Positions 1-10,784 of a DNA stretch of 64,000 nt are shown piece by piece. Made by a program: the position numbers and the translations under genes. Where the stretch lies: NCBI GenBank assembly GCA_016648135.1, contig JADDOH010002566.1:17310-81309 (forward strand), in the 5' to 3' direction. The first letter of the stretch is position 1. Each line of letters starts with the position of its first letter. The notes below the pieces were generated by a model that saw only the letters and a program-made list of their open reading frames with translations, was not told the DNA's origin and searched no databases. The DNA is from Agrypnia vestita. Its lineage: Eukaryota > Arthropoda > Insecta > Trichoptera > Phryganeidae.

Positions 1-514
1 TTTTTGTATTTTTTTTCATATTCGTAGGTTTTTGATTTGTCAATATACACCGATTTATATTTACAATTTTTTGACAGTGCTAATTTTTTTTATAGTTTTG
101 GTGGTTTTTATTGTTTTCTGACCCTCAGGTACTATGTATTTACGTAGGAAATATTTTACAAATGTAAATATTTATCTACTTAATTTTTAAAAATAAAGTG
201 TCCTTAAATTGTCATATTATATAAACGAAAATTGAAATAAAACACAAAATTAGAAAGTGTAAATAATTTATGAAAATATTGAAATCACTGTTAATATGTT
301 TTCACGCCTAATAAGTTTTTATTTGCTGGTCCCTTGAAAAACGTATTAAAAGAGTTTCACTGTATTTAAAAAGTCGCTCGTTCATTTTTATTTTGCCATT
401 TTGCTTTTTGCGCCTCGAATTTGAGAACCGAAAAGTGTATTTAATAAATTAACAATAACAATGCCAACTACTTACTGTGTTTCTACAATGAATCCGAAGT
501 ATATTATTTTGTGT
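1..514. other. AT-rich non-coding DNA
   Basis: No ORF or repeat boundary recognised. Lies inside or 3' to the p53 gene on the minus strand. Confidence 0.4.
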
Positions 515-518
515 TTAA

Positions 519-1922
519 GGCGGTACATTCACTGCAAATGCATATTTCGACGTTTTTTTTTTACGAAAATGTGGGTTTTTATTAATCATTTACATCAGAA
601 TGTATATGATAGATTGCAATTTTTTTAGGGCGATAACTTAGATAGAACCTTTGTTCTTATATAAAAGTAATAAACTGAACATTATTTACAATAATTAAGA
701 AAAATATAGGCATTAATCCACAGGCCGCGGCAAAAAAACGTTATTAATGTTCCCAGGCGAAGAGTCGTTCGTTGAAATTTTGTATGTAAGCATAATATGT
801 TTTTTTTATACGTATAAAGTTTACTTAATTATCTAGAAACCGTATGTAGGAAATTAAGAAATATTCAATATTTATAAAGTTATAATGGTTTAAACTTGCA
901 ATAAATTTTTACATATTTCGATGCTTTTCAAATGTTGTTTATTCATATAAAAATATGATCTTAAACGATATATTGTATATATATTCGCACTTTGAGTCTT
1001 CATTCACTATTAAAAAGCTACATTTTTTATTAAAAACACGTTAATTATTATTTTAAAATAAAATTCTAAAGTGTGAAATGTGTCAAGAAATGGCGCAGTT
1101 TTGAATCAGATGCCGCGTGCCGTGCGGGAGAGGCAGACACTTTTCTGTAGCTCTTCACTTTTTCAAAAAAACATCACTTTAAATTTGACATTTATGCAAA
1201 ATTTGACATTAGTTTCTAAATAATACCGTATTATATATTTGAAAACAATCTATTCGCCGCAGATAATAAGGTTTCTTTTAACTAGATTAATATTATTTTG
1301 CTTTTCTACTGATAAACTCACATACAACGTAAGTTAGATTGTCTGTCGTATGCGTGCTTTGGTGACCTTGCAGGCAGCCGTATATTCGCGAAGATGTCAT
1401 TGTAATTTATAAAGTCAAGTAAGATATTAATTTACAACATAATTTTTAAAATATAGATAAATGGTTGTTAATTTTCTTTTTAATTCAATATATATTGTTG
1501 TAGTAGTTTTTCGTTTGTTCTAGATAAAAATATATTTGAATTCGATTAAATTCACAGGTGTTTTGACATTTCAGTCGGAAGTCAAAATAATATCTAAATC
1601 TGCTTATGCGATATAAGTTTTAAATTAAAAAACAGTGATATAAGAAAATTTGTTGTTTACTTTTTTTTACAACACATAAATTATTGGAGAAATATAAATA
1701 TGCTTTTTTAAATTCTAATAATAGTACGTGAGCATGACTTGCGTTCCCATATATTTTAAATGTCGGTATTCCATATGGTTGTCTCGTTTCCTCGCAATCT
1801 TTCTGTCTTACAAGGACACGTAAATAATATGCTCGTGATATGACGTTTGTTCATGTCTCAATCTCGTATTGAAGTAGCATGATCTATCTGACGCACATCG
1901 TCACTTTTTACGATGAACCGCC
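519..1922. mobile_element. TTAA-flanked (piggyBac-type) non-autonomous element, copy 1
   Basis: Starts GGCGGTACATTCACTG right after TTAA (515-518) and ends CGATGAACCGCC right before TTAA (1923-1926). Ends are imperfect inverted repeats. About 220 bp of its left part matches, in inverse orientation, the right part of the element at 25702-26666. No transposase frame. TTAA target duplication is the hallmark of the piggyBac superfamily. Confidence 0.65.
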
Positions 1923-1959
1923 TTAATATTTCAATGCAATTTTCAAGGTGTGAATCAAA

Positions 1960-2361
1960 TATGAACTTGGAATAATGTTGTTTAAAACGATAAGCTCGGA
2001 AGTTTACCGAATGTAATCAAAAAATTTGAATTCGGAAAATGTTGGGTATATCTAAATATTTATCAATATTGAAAACGTAGGTACGTTTAGGTACAAGCGC
2101 CTTTTTTCAAATAATCAGTGCAAATTCGAATGGAATGTTGTGCCAAAATTTCAAAGCAATAGTCTAGAATTTTAGGAGATTCATGATTTTGGAGAATCGA
2201 AAATATATATTTTTATTTATATAAATAAATAGTAGTTATACAAAAACATCCTCGTAATCAAATGCAACGTTGTGCCAAAATTTCAAAGCAATTGGTGAAA
2301 AACTTACAGAGATTAACGATCTTGTGCAAATGAACACTTACATTTTTATTTATATAGATTC
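1960..2361. repeat. dispersed repeat R2, copy 1
   Basis: Shares blocks with 14676-15350: AACGATAAGCTCGGAAG, CAACGTTGTGCCAAAATT, CAAAGCAAT, and ends in TTTTTATTTATATAGAT. Contains two diverged internal units. Confidence 0.6.
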
Positions 2362-2465
2362 AAGATAATTGAATGTTTTGATAAGTATTACAGTAATTTA
2401 AAAATAGGACTGATGTAATTAAATCAAAAGGCAGCAAAATGGAAAATAAAAAAATTGAATCGTAC

Positions 2466-2706
2466 TTGGCATCCTCGAGAGTGAAAAGAACCTCAATGGG
2501 ACGACGGTTGATACCAGAGATGCAGGAGTGCTTGCAGCAGAAGAGGTACACGTGCTGCAGGGCCGGCACACCTCGGGGGGGACGCGCAGGCGCCTCCAGG
2601 GCCACACTGAGCCAGCTGCGCTCATCCTGATCTGAACCACAGTACACTACATCGGGGCCTTGACGCGCCGAGCGCAGCACGTGCGGTATCACATGTGATG
2701 GAATAT
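2466..2706 (-). CDS. p53: p53 coding exon 5 (DNA-binding domain, zinc ligands 3 and 4)
   Basis: Starts after a pyrimidine-rich acceptor ending TGTGCGCAG (2707), which sits inside a longer open frame; this acceptor is chosen because it alone restores the frame from exon 4 (G + AT = Asp) and gives the contiguous family sequence DIPSHVIPHVLR. Encodes HVYLFCCKHSCISGINRRP and VLFTLEDA, the most diagnostic p53 segment. Ends at AA|GTACGA, leaving two bases for a downstream exon outside the window. Confidence 0.9.
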
Positions 2707-5700
2707 CTGCGCACACAATAAGCAAACACTTCACCGAGCACTGAGCTTCATCCACCCACCTACAAATAACAGTTAATTTATAAAAATAGCAAATTGCCTT
2801 TTCCTTGGTTTAAAAGTTGCATTTTCATAAGTGATGTATGTAGTCCAGTCACTGTCAGTGAGCTCAGCCATAACCTAAGAACTTATCTCTACGTAACGAT
2901 CTTTGATGATGTGTAATTTTCCATAAAAAACATCATTAACATACATTTTTATTTCATTCACAATACTGTTAATAATTTTGAGAAAATACTGCATGCAATA
3001 ATATCAGTTTAATAAAAGCAGAAAACAAAAACAATTTGACAATCAAATTTCTTTAAGAAGGTAAATAATTGCTTTTTAATTTTTCATAAATTTTAATAAT
3101 GTGTATTCACAATGGCTGGCAAAAAAAATCATTTTTCGTCATGTAGTATGTACATATAAAAAAATATTTTTAAACTACACAAAAATCTATTTGCATACTA
3201 ATTCGATAAATAAATAAATAAATAAATTCGAGAACAAAATTTTGACAGATGCAAAACACTATGGTGGAATATTGCTACAGTGCGAGCTAATAAAAACCCC
3301 CGCATCGCGGTAATGTCTCTCTTTTACATGCTGTGCTGATTGCGATCACTCCATATTTCGAGGGTTTCGGAAGTGGGATCTTCAGCTCCTGGTAAACATG
3401 GAAATTGTGCTTCCATTCTGACATCAGCAAAAACCCGTTAATTATTCTAATTGTTATATTTGTTCTCACTTACAGAACCCTCATAGCAAACCGCATAGTA
3501 TCGTAATACCATGATGTAGACTAGCTAAACTTCATTTAAACATAGTATTAATTCTTAATTTGGTAATGAATTAGATTCGCAATGCAGTAGCACGCGAGTA
3601 AGACTTATACTTGATCATGATAGATCGTTAATTACTACACGATGGAATGCAATCTATTATATTCTGAACATTGCTATTAGAACTAAATTATACAATGTCA
3701 TCATCTTCGAGGTGACAAATTTCATACCCACGAGTAGGTGGAGTATCTCTGATCCAAATCAAATTAATTATCCATGATTAACTCGGTAGAGATAAATCAC
3801 GCAAAATCACAAAATGAGAGTGCGCATTTATCTAAATCTGGAGGAAATCTTCGGAAGTTAAACATTCAAGGATTGATCTAAGGATGGCACTGCCCCAACG
3901 CAGTAGCACATTCCAGATCATCGTCTCGCGGAAAGCATTAATGTAGAATTAGTGATCAGGTTCAATAACGATCTATTGACGGTCTGTATAAAAAAGTTAC
4001 ATCAGAAATTTTTTGAATGTTTAATTTTTCATTTTGGAGATATCAATAAGCCGCCCAGAGCGTTTGATTTAATGCTGCTGGACTTTTTTCCTTTAGGGTT
4101 ATGTGAACGTTAGGGTCTATGCTAATGCTCCAGAAATAATTTAATTACTTTATCCAAACTGTTAATGGTGTTAAGGCTGTTTGTGAGATTCCGAGGCGGC
4201 CTTTTGACATTCCGCATTTTATCAGAAAGTCCGCACTTTATACTGTAATAGAAGATCACAACTATACTATCAAAAAATGAACACATTATTGTTTAAAATA
4301 ACGGTTGAATTTGGATCACCCATTAAAATAAAACTAAGGTAAATTGCAAAAGTACTACCTCTGTTAGAAGCATCATTGACAACTCTATGATTGAAACACC
4401 GAAGCACTCTGGCCTCCTGTTGCTCACTACGGGCCAGGATGGTAGTAGCGCGCACCCACAGCTTCCTGTCCTCCAGGGCATCCCAATCCCAGCGGAACTG
4501 GACAGCCATCTCCGCATTCATGCACAGGAACACACGGTTCAGGCCATTGGAATACTAAAAAATATATGCAAGCAATTAGAATTTTGACTGTGCAATTTTG
4601 AATGTGCAATTTTAAAGGCTTTTTTTCCAAATTTTTCCAGAATTTTTTTTGATGTGAATTCTTAAATACCATATCCCTCCTTTTGGTTCGTATTTTCTGG
4701 GGTATTCTGCCATATGTTTACAATCTTTCGGCCAATTTTGCAGATTCCATTGCAGGGTCCACGATGTGAATATCTAATAATTCAATTTTAATTTTCAATT
4801 CAATTTATTTATTATTTATATAACATTTACGTTACAAACACAAATTTAATTCGTAAATGTTATAAATAAGTTAGAATTATATAAACATATATGTATATAC
4901 AATAGCAAATATTAAACATATACAACATGTCACATAATTAACGCAAACCCTGAAAGTACTTTGTTAAGAATCGGCTACTTGATCGATATCTGACATTTTA
5001 AAATAAATTAAATAAGGCAGTATCTTTACAATACAATACGAAGGTGCTAATCCTTACAATAATTATTAAATAATAAAAAATAAACTTACAGATTAATTTA
5101 CACTCATAAATATGAATTCTTTTTAAAATGTAAAATAAAAATAACTTAAAATGTCCACCACCTTGGTCAGTGCACTTAGAAGCTCGCTTTTGTAATTGTT
5201 GCTTTAGTTTATTGAGAACTTCAATATTACTTTTCACTGTTTCGAAGGCAGCCGCTATTCTATGTTTTAGATCATCGACACTTGTCATCTTGTTGAAATA
5301 AACTAAAGATTTAATACGTCCCCACAAAAAAAAGTTAAGAGGCGTTAAGTCGGCTGATCTATGTCTTCAAGCAACGCCGGTAAAGTTTCACGTAAAAACA
5401 GTAAATATATCTCTCCTGTTAATCGAGGCAAAAATACGGGTCCCAGTATGTGTGTACCGATGATACCTGCCAGACATTAACTGAGAAACGATGCTGAAAC
5501 TCTCTGCACGCTTGAGCCACTTTATCTTGAGATTGCGCTAAAATTCTAACCATTTTCGGTGTATTAGAATATTGAAAAGGCAATGCGATTGAAAATTGAA
5601 AAACACAACGCGACAAAAAATCGCTGTTCAAACCAATGTATTCAAGGCCAAGGTATGACTGATGACACCACAGGATGACACTACTTAAAATTTGCCGGGA

Positions 5701-8700
5701 AGAGAAAGTTTTGTGCGTCTCGCGCTTTTGCACAAGCTTATATGTCCACAAGGGAGACAAAAATACGTAGTTAACCTTGAATTATGTTTCAATCTTCACA
5801 TTGTTTTTGGGGGTGCCAGCTGTGTTTGGGGTGACCACGATTTAAATTATTTACGTTTTATTTTAATTTTTTTTAGGATAAAAAAATAACCTATACAAAA
5901 AAAAAAAATTACTGAAATCAATCCAGTAGCCGATTCTAAACAAAGTACTTTCAGGGTTTGCATTAATTACGTGACATGTTGTATAAAATCATTCACATCA
6001 AAGGTGTAAGAGAATCCTGCTTCGGAATACCCTCTCAGAGACATGGAACATATCAATATCCGGAGTAATATTGTTCAGTACAGCAGTAGCTCTTCCAACA
6101 GGCATAAGCATTGGCAGGTTGGTCCTGTATATTGGAATGTGAAACAACCTATGCTGACCCTGTCTTAGGTAATTATCGGGAACATACAATCCAACGCTCC
6201 GCATAATTTCAGGATTATCGACATACCGCGCAACAATCGATAAAAATGCGTAATCAGATACACATTCCTTCTAGTCTATTGCAGCCAAGCATACCCTGTA
6301 GGAACTCGGTTGGGTAAAACCAAGGATAATGCCCGTACTCTCTCATGTAGAGATATCTTAGAAACTTTTTTAGTACTTTCTCTACCATAAGTGAGTACTT
6401 AAACTCACGTGGCCCCCAAATCATCGAGCCACTCTCGAGTCTACTTCGCACCATCGCATAATTGACACATCAGCCCGGATGATGGACCCTGCAACGGGAT
6501 CTGCAATTTCGCTCAGAAAGGTTGTATACACACGGTAGAATACCTCAGAAAACTCTAAACAAAAGATTTTGAATGGTCGTAAAAATCTGAACATATATCC
6601 TTTCTTACTAGACAATTTTTTCTTTTAATATTACAGAATCTGGACTGCCATCAGGCTGTACCGATAAACTACTGTAAGTTATAATGTTAATGAGTATATT
6701 TTTACTACTAAGGCTGGTGCCACATCCCGGAACTTCCGCGGTGGAACGCTACATTTCTTTCCATATACATAATATGCGTTTATCAAACACACTGCACGGA
6801 TCTTCGGTCGATCCATTTGCTTTGGCGATTTTTGCGCAGTGTGGCCCCGGTCTAAGAGTGATTTGTGCGAGTAATGAATGGTGAAAAATTAATATTATTG
6901 AAAAAACATGAAAGAAATCGCTTTTTAAATAATTTAAAGATACAAATAATAAAACATGAATTCAAAATAACATAACCCTCTCCAAGCACAAAAGGAAGTC
7001 TCTTTTTGGAGCTAAAAAAATAAATAATGGTGACCTGACCAACAACCAACAGCATCTTGACCTTCACAAGTTGTGTGCGGGCAATCTTTGTATGCACCAT
7101 AAAACATCAAGATTAAACTTTAGTGAAAAAGCATAAAATATTAATTTTAAATGTAAAAGAATACCCAACTCAGTAAAATTTACTACAGTAAAGCCCCGTT
7201 AAATCGAACCTTGATCATTCGAAATTCGACATAATTTGAAAATTTTAAAATACACATTAACCAAAATTTTAATTATATAATTGACTAGCTGTTCGTACCC
7301 GCCGTTGCAGGGGTGAAGGATTAAGTTGAAAATGAATTTGTGGGGGGAAACAAAGGTTTGATTCGAACGGTATAGATTTGCATCGAAAATATGTCAGGGG
7401 AGGGAAAGGGTAAAAGAGGAGGGAGGAAATGTCACCTATGTTACCCGCCGGGTCCTAAAGAATAAGTTTGCAAATTTTGAGTCCAATTGGTCAAACGGTA
7501 TAAATTTGCATTGAAAATATATCAGGGGTATAAAAAGAGGGGGGAAATTTCGCCTATGTTACCCCTCGGGTCACAAAGAATAAGTTTCCTACTTTTGAGT
7601 CTGATCGGTCGAACGGTACAGATTTGCATCGAAAATATATCTGGGGGAGTGGACGGGGTAAAAAAAATAGGTGAGAAATATCGCCTATGTTACCCACCGA
7701 GTCCTAAAGTATAAGTTTCCAAATTTTGAGACCGATCGGTCGAACGGTACAGATTTGCATCGAAAATATGTCAGGAGGAGTGGAAGGGGTGTAAGAATAG
7801 GGGGGAAATGTCGCCTAAGTCGCCAAGTCCTAAAGAATTAGTTTCCATATTTTGAATTTGATCTGTCAAACGGTACAGACTTGCATCGAAAATATATCCG
7901 TGCGAGGGGAAGGGGGAAATATCGCCTATGTTACTCGCCGAGTCTGAAAGAATAAGTTTCCAAATTTTGAGTCTGATCGGTCAAACTGTACAGATTTGCA
8001 TTGAAAATATGTCAGGGGGAGGGGAAGGGGTAAAAGAATAGGGGAAAAATGTTGCCTTTGTTACCCGCCGGTATAAGTATGCAAAATTTTAATCGAATTG
8101 AACATACGGTGTTGATTTGTATAGAGAACAGACAGACAGACAGACAGACATTGAGTTTTTTAGGTATAGATAGTACAACGTCTCTATAAAACTTTTTTGG
8201 TCCTTTAAATTCTGAATTAACAAAGCTGAATATTTGTGGTTCTATTGACCACAATAACTTGGCGCGCGGCGACTTTGGAACTAAAACCCGCCCCGCCCGC
8301 ACCCGTCGGTAACCCCTCGCCCTGTCATTCAGTACAATTTTGTATTTGCTCGGGAACTGTGACATCTTGGTTACCAATATACACTGAATTATTATGTCCA
8401 AAACATCCTGAACAGTCCGGGAAGGTGCAAGAACAATTGCCAATGAAGTAGTAAAGTTTTGAGAAGCTGATAAAGCAAATAATGGACCGATATTACCGTC
8501 TGACAGTTTGACAGATAGAACGGCCGCCATTATGGCTTGGTTTCTTTAGTGCTGCCTGAACAAATTTTTGTTAAAGGCTATGACACTGGTCACCGGACAT
8601 TCTGTATTTGTTACAGTTGCTCTGCTTGTATTGTGTAATAAATTTACACCCTGGCAACTTCTGTTACGCGACAGGGACGCCCCTCCCTCGCACGTCAATT

Positions 8701-10303
8701 TATAGTGGTCGCATTCTACTCGCAAATTTATGAGAATGTAATATTTCAATAGTAGTGTGCCGATTTCCATGGATTGAACAGAATGAAAATGTAACATTAC
8801 CACATATTTTTTTCGATTGGTTGTTTCTCCACTCAAGGACACTTCAAAATTGAATCTGCCACCAAAATCTCCTCTTGGTGGAGGTCCAGATTGGATCTGT
8901 TGAAAAAAAAACAAGATGACAATAGCGAATAGCAGCTGAGTTTGAAAAGGAACAAAATGAGTCACGATACTCAAATCTGCACACCAATTATAATTTTCAT
9001 TCAAATAATAATTGTACACAGTTCAAAGTTAGATTTCAACATAAATTTTTATTTTATTTGTGTTACAAATAATTTTTATAAAATTTAATTCACAACCCAA
9101 TAATAGCATAAGGGTAATGCCATATGAAATCACCTAGGTGTGGATGCTCGACTATTTCAATATTTTTTGTTTTTTAATTATACTTAGGTAATCCCTGTGT
9201 TAAGATCAAAACAATATTTATTTTATTTTTATCCGCCACCATCTTAGATCTAGGTTAAATTTTTGTCGCAGCGACAGGCAAAAACAGGGCTTTGCAGAGA
9301 TTTTGAAAAAAAAAATGTTCTCCCACAAAAAATAAAAGGTTCCAGTTTTTACTAACATAAAGATGACACAAAGGAGTGAAACTGACATGAATCACAAATT
9401 ATTTAATGCTGTAAAAAAGCTTACCACAGGTTGATTAATAATGGGAATCTTAACATCTCCAAAATCAGTATTTGCATCCTCAAACAAGTCGGGGCTGCAA
9501 AACATAAAGATGTACAATTAGTCAGATATGTATTATGATTGTTATCCTCGAAAATATTGAATGGGATTAATCCACTAAGGCCCGGTTGTTTCAAGTTCGA
9601 TCAAAGTAAGCGGTCGATAAAAGCATAGATTTTTACGAAAACGGATCGTCTGATTGGTGGAGAACGTAAAATTTCAGTTTAAACTCTACGCTTACTTTGA
9701 TCGAATTTGAAACAACCGGGCCTAAGAGGCAAAAATTACACGATAGAAAGTTCTGCTGTGTTTCTGACCTCTATGACTGACGTTTCCGATTCCATTAAGG
9801 GCCGGTTGTTTCAAGTTGGATTAAAGTAAGTGTTCTTTTAAAGCATAGATTTTTACGTTCTCCACCAATCAGATGATCCGTTTTGGTATAAATCTATGCT
9901 TTGATCAACCACTTACTTTGATCGAACTTGAAACAACCGGGCCTAAGAGTCCATCAACAATCTAACCCTGCAATGGGATCTAATGAAGCCAATCAGTCAG
10001 AGAGGTTGGAAATGTGGCGAAACAGCCCAAACTCCTAACAGATTTTTATTTATTTTGTTTTAAATAATTAATAACAATGATTTCATTTGGTTGATGCATT
10101 CCAATGCGTTGCGACGGTAACTGAGAAAAGATGCGGTGTACAAGTGTTTAAATAAATAAATTGGAAAGCTATGCAGGATGTATCATAGCTAGACACCCTG
10201 TATATGTATGAACATACTAGGTAAGCAATTTTACATACTCAAACAGAAAATCATGAAGGCCCTCTGTGGAGTCCTGGTATGGCGAAAAAATTTCCTCTGC
10301 CAT
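2466..10303 (-). CDS. p53: p53-family transcription factor, 5' part of gene (five coding exons; 3' exons off the left edge)
   Basis: Sequence-specific tumour-suppressor-type transcription factor acting in the nucleus. Coding exons 10303-10239, 9494-9425, 8896-8801, 4554-4359 and 2706-2466 join in one frame with GT-AG junctions and encode 222 residues. Residues 1-45 are a short acidic/aromatic N-terminus (MAEEIFSPYQDSTEGLHDF), a plausible transactivation segment. From about residue 52 the p53 DNA-binding domain begins: GDFGGRFNF, then YSNGLNRVF (compare YSPALNKMF in vertebrate p53), the loop RCFNH with zinc ligands C130 and H133, then CCKHSCISGINRRP with zinc ligands C200 and C204 and the DNA-contact pair R210/R211 (R248/R249 equivalents), ending at TLEDA. 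The C-x-C-P part of the domain and any oligomerisation domain must lie beyond position 1; I saw no matching exon in 1-2360. Introns hold many transposons. Insects usually have one p53/p63/p73-like gene; this portion cannot tell p53 from p63 type. Confidence 0.9.
2707..3870. other. p53 intron 4, left part
   Basis: AT-rich. An AAAT microsatellite at 3205-3226. A 180-bp open frame on the minus strand near 3290-3470 is not recognised and has no clear splice context. Confidence 0.4.
3875..4250 (+). pseudogene. decayed DDE transposase remnant (mariner-like)
   Basis: Around 3886 the plus strand reads QDGTAPT, and around 4050-4090 it reads AFDLMLLDFF; these correspond to the QDGAPPH and SPDLTPLDFFLWG blocks of arthropod DDE transposases. 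Stops and frameshifts throughout. Confidence 0.4.
4359..4554 (-). CDS. p53: p53 coding exon 4 (DNA-binding domain, zinc ligands 1 and 2)
   Basis: 196 bases, 65 codons plus one base, between TTTTAG and GTAGTA. Encodes YSNGLNRVF through LWVRATTILARSEQQEARVL to RCFNHRVVNDASNR. The Cys and His of RCFNH correspond to the C176/H179 zinc ligands. Base composition is clearly richer in G+C than the flanking introns. Confidence 0.9.
4680..4775 (-). repeat. degenerate Penelope-type hammerhead repeat
   Basis: Minus strand carries ACCCTGCAATGGAATCTGC flanked by GGCCGAAAG and the downstream ATACCCCAGAAAATAC block that follows the other copies. Ribozyme core residues are lost. Confidence 0.5.
4921..5983 (-). 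mobile_element. Tc1/mariner-type DNA transposon, internally deleted
   Basis: Terminal inverted repeats of about 60 bp match at nearly every position (left TACAACATGTCACATAATTA, right end CATGTTGTA) and the element is flanked by TA at 4919-4920 and 5984-5985. Minus-strand remnants of the transposase remain: MVRILAQSQDKVAQACREFQ near 5560-5500 (N-terminal part) and SADLTPLNFFLWGRIKSLVY near 5345-5280, the block around the third catalytic acidic residue. The catalytic centre between them is missing. Confidence 0.8.
5986..7180. other. p53 intron 3, middle part
   Basis: No host exon seen. Contains the hammerhead-repeat remnant at 6468-6620. Near 7185-7215 a stretch TACAGTAAAGCCCCGTTAAA resembles a Tigger-type terminal repeat without partner. 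Confidence 0.4.
6468..6620 (+). repeat. degenerate Penelope-type hammerhead repeat
   Basis: ATCAGCCCGGATGATGGACC then TGCAACGGGATCTGCAA, followed by the AATACCTCAGAAAAC and GATTTTGAATGGTCGT blocks found after the better copies at 38.9 and 39.5 kb. CTGATGA reads GGATGA and GAAA reads GCAA. Confidence 0.55.
7290..8165. repeat. tandem array A1, about six 115-130 bp units
   Basis: Units restart at about 7465, 7583, 7713, 7841, 7955 and 8075 with AAATTTTGAGTCTGATCGGT, CAAACGGTACAGATTTGCAT, a G-rich run and TCGCCTATGTTACCCGCCG. Begins GACTAGCTGTTCGTACCCGC and ends in (CAGA)n plus TTGAGTTTTTTAGGTATAGA, the layout of a transposon end. Same family as 13437-14645. Confidence 0.75.
8250..8690. repeat. 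440-bp dispersed repeat R3, copy 1
   Basis: Matches 20085-20495 over almost its whole length (for example TGGAACTAAAACCCGCCC, ATATACACTGAATTATTATG, AATGGACCGATATTACCGTC). Copy 1 has a 20-30 bp insertion near 8530. The minus strand stays open over much of both copies, but I do not recognise the translation. Confidence 0.7.
8801..8896 (-). CDS. p53: p53 coding exon 3 (start of DNA-binding domain)
   Basis: 96 bases (32 codons, phase 0 both ends) between TTCAACAG and GTAATG. Encodes GDFGGRFNFEVSLSGET, which aligns with the first strand of the p53 core (QGSYGFRLGFLHSGT in vertebrates). Confidence 0.87.
9425..9494 (-). CDS. p53: p53 coding exon 2
   Basis: 70 bases between TTTTGCAG and GTAAGC. Encodes PDLFEDANTDFGDVKIPI and the linker towards the DNA-binding domain; acidic and hydrophobic residues alternate as in transactivation segments. 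Ends in phase 0. Confidence 0.8.
9579..9722. mobile_element. MITE, TAA target duplication (PIF/Harbinger-type), copy 1
   Basis: 144 bp, ends GGCCCGGTTGTTTCAAGTT and its inverse, flanked by TAA at 9576-9578 and 9723-9725. The two arms pair along most of their length. Confidence 0.8.
9799..9943. mobile_element. MITE, TAA target duplication, copy 2
   Basis: Same family as 9579-9722 and 45685-45829, in the same p53 intron only 76 bp away. Flanked by TAA at 9796-9798 and 9944-9946. Confidence 0.8.
9947..10035 (+). repeat. degenerate Penelope-type hammerhead repeat
   Basis: TAACCCTGCAATGGGATCTA then CAGTCAGAGAGGTTGG, matching the central and 3' parts of better copies. Core residues lost. Confidence 0.4.
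10239..10303 (-). CDS. p53: p53 coding exon 1
   Basis: ATG at 10303-10301, 21 codons plus two bases, ending at a strong GTATGT donor (10238-10233). The two leftover bases GA complete an Asp codon with the first base of exon 2, which settles this donor over the GTAAAA six bases further on. Upstream, a possible acceptor (TTACAG, about 10380) hints at a spliced 5' UTR. Confidence 0.82.
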
Positions 10304-10784
10304 TGTTCTGAATTATAGAATTGGGAAAGCTGCTACGAAGGTTGCACGGGAGTTTCCAAGATTTCAATTGGCCCTGTAATACACCATTTATTTATAACCA
10401 CCATGATTTATACTACAGTTACTATAATGATAGGGTTTGCTTCACACAATCACACAAACAAAGTTTTTATGTAAATATGCAATGAACTGTTTGTGTAAAT
10501 ATTCACAGCGGAAGTTTGAAAAAAGAGAATAACAATCAATTAAAAATCTGTGTAATCAATAAGGGTAACGGCAGTTCACCGAAACTTTCAATAGTAAAAT
10601 CATTTGCTTGACTTTCAATGCCGACAACTATGTTTGTCACGAAAGATAAATTAAAAATCCTCATTTCCATAGGTATAATATACACAGTTAGGTTAAATTA
10701 TATTTTTCTAAATGAAATCGATAGAATATGAATTATTTTAAATAACCATGAATATCTCGCATGAAAACAATTAAAATTGATGTA
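10304..10784. other. p53 upstream region
   Basis: AT-rich, no TATA box stands out. Should hold the p53 promoter or a 5' UTR exon. Confidence 0.35.

Noticed and set aside
8141..8160. CRISPR-like or functional short tandem repeat from (CAGA)n
   Set aside because: A simple microsatellite at the end of a transposon array; nothing in the window resembles a CRISPR array or bacterial gene.
8012..8530. 172-codon minus-strand frame as a host gene
   Set aside because: It spans the end of tandem array A1 and repeat R3, and part of it recurs at 20047-20286, so it is repeat-derived.
8546..9019. The whole 157-codon minus-strand frame as one protein
   Set aside because: Only 8801-8896 is coding (p53 exon 3); the rest is intron and repeat R3.
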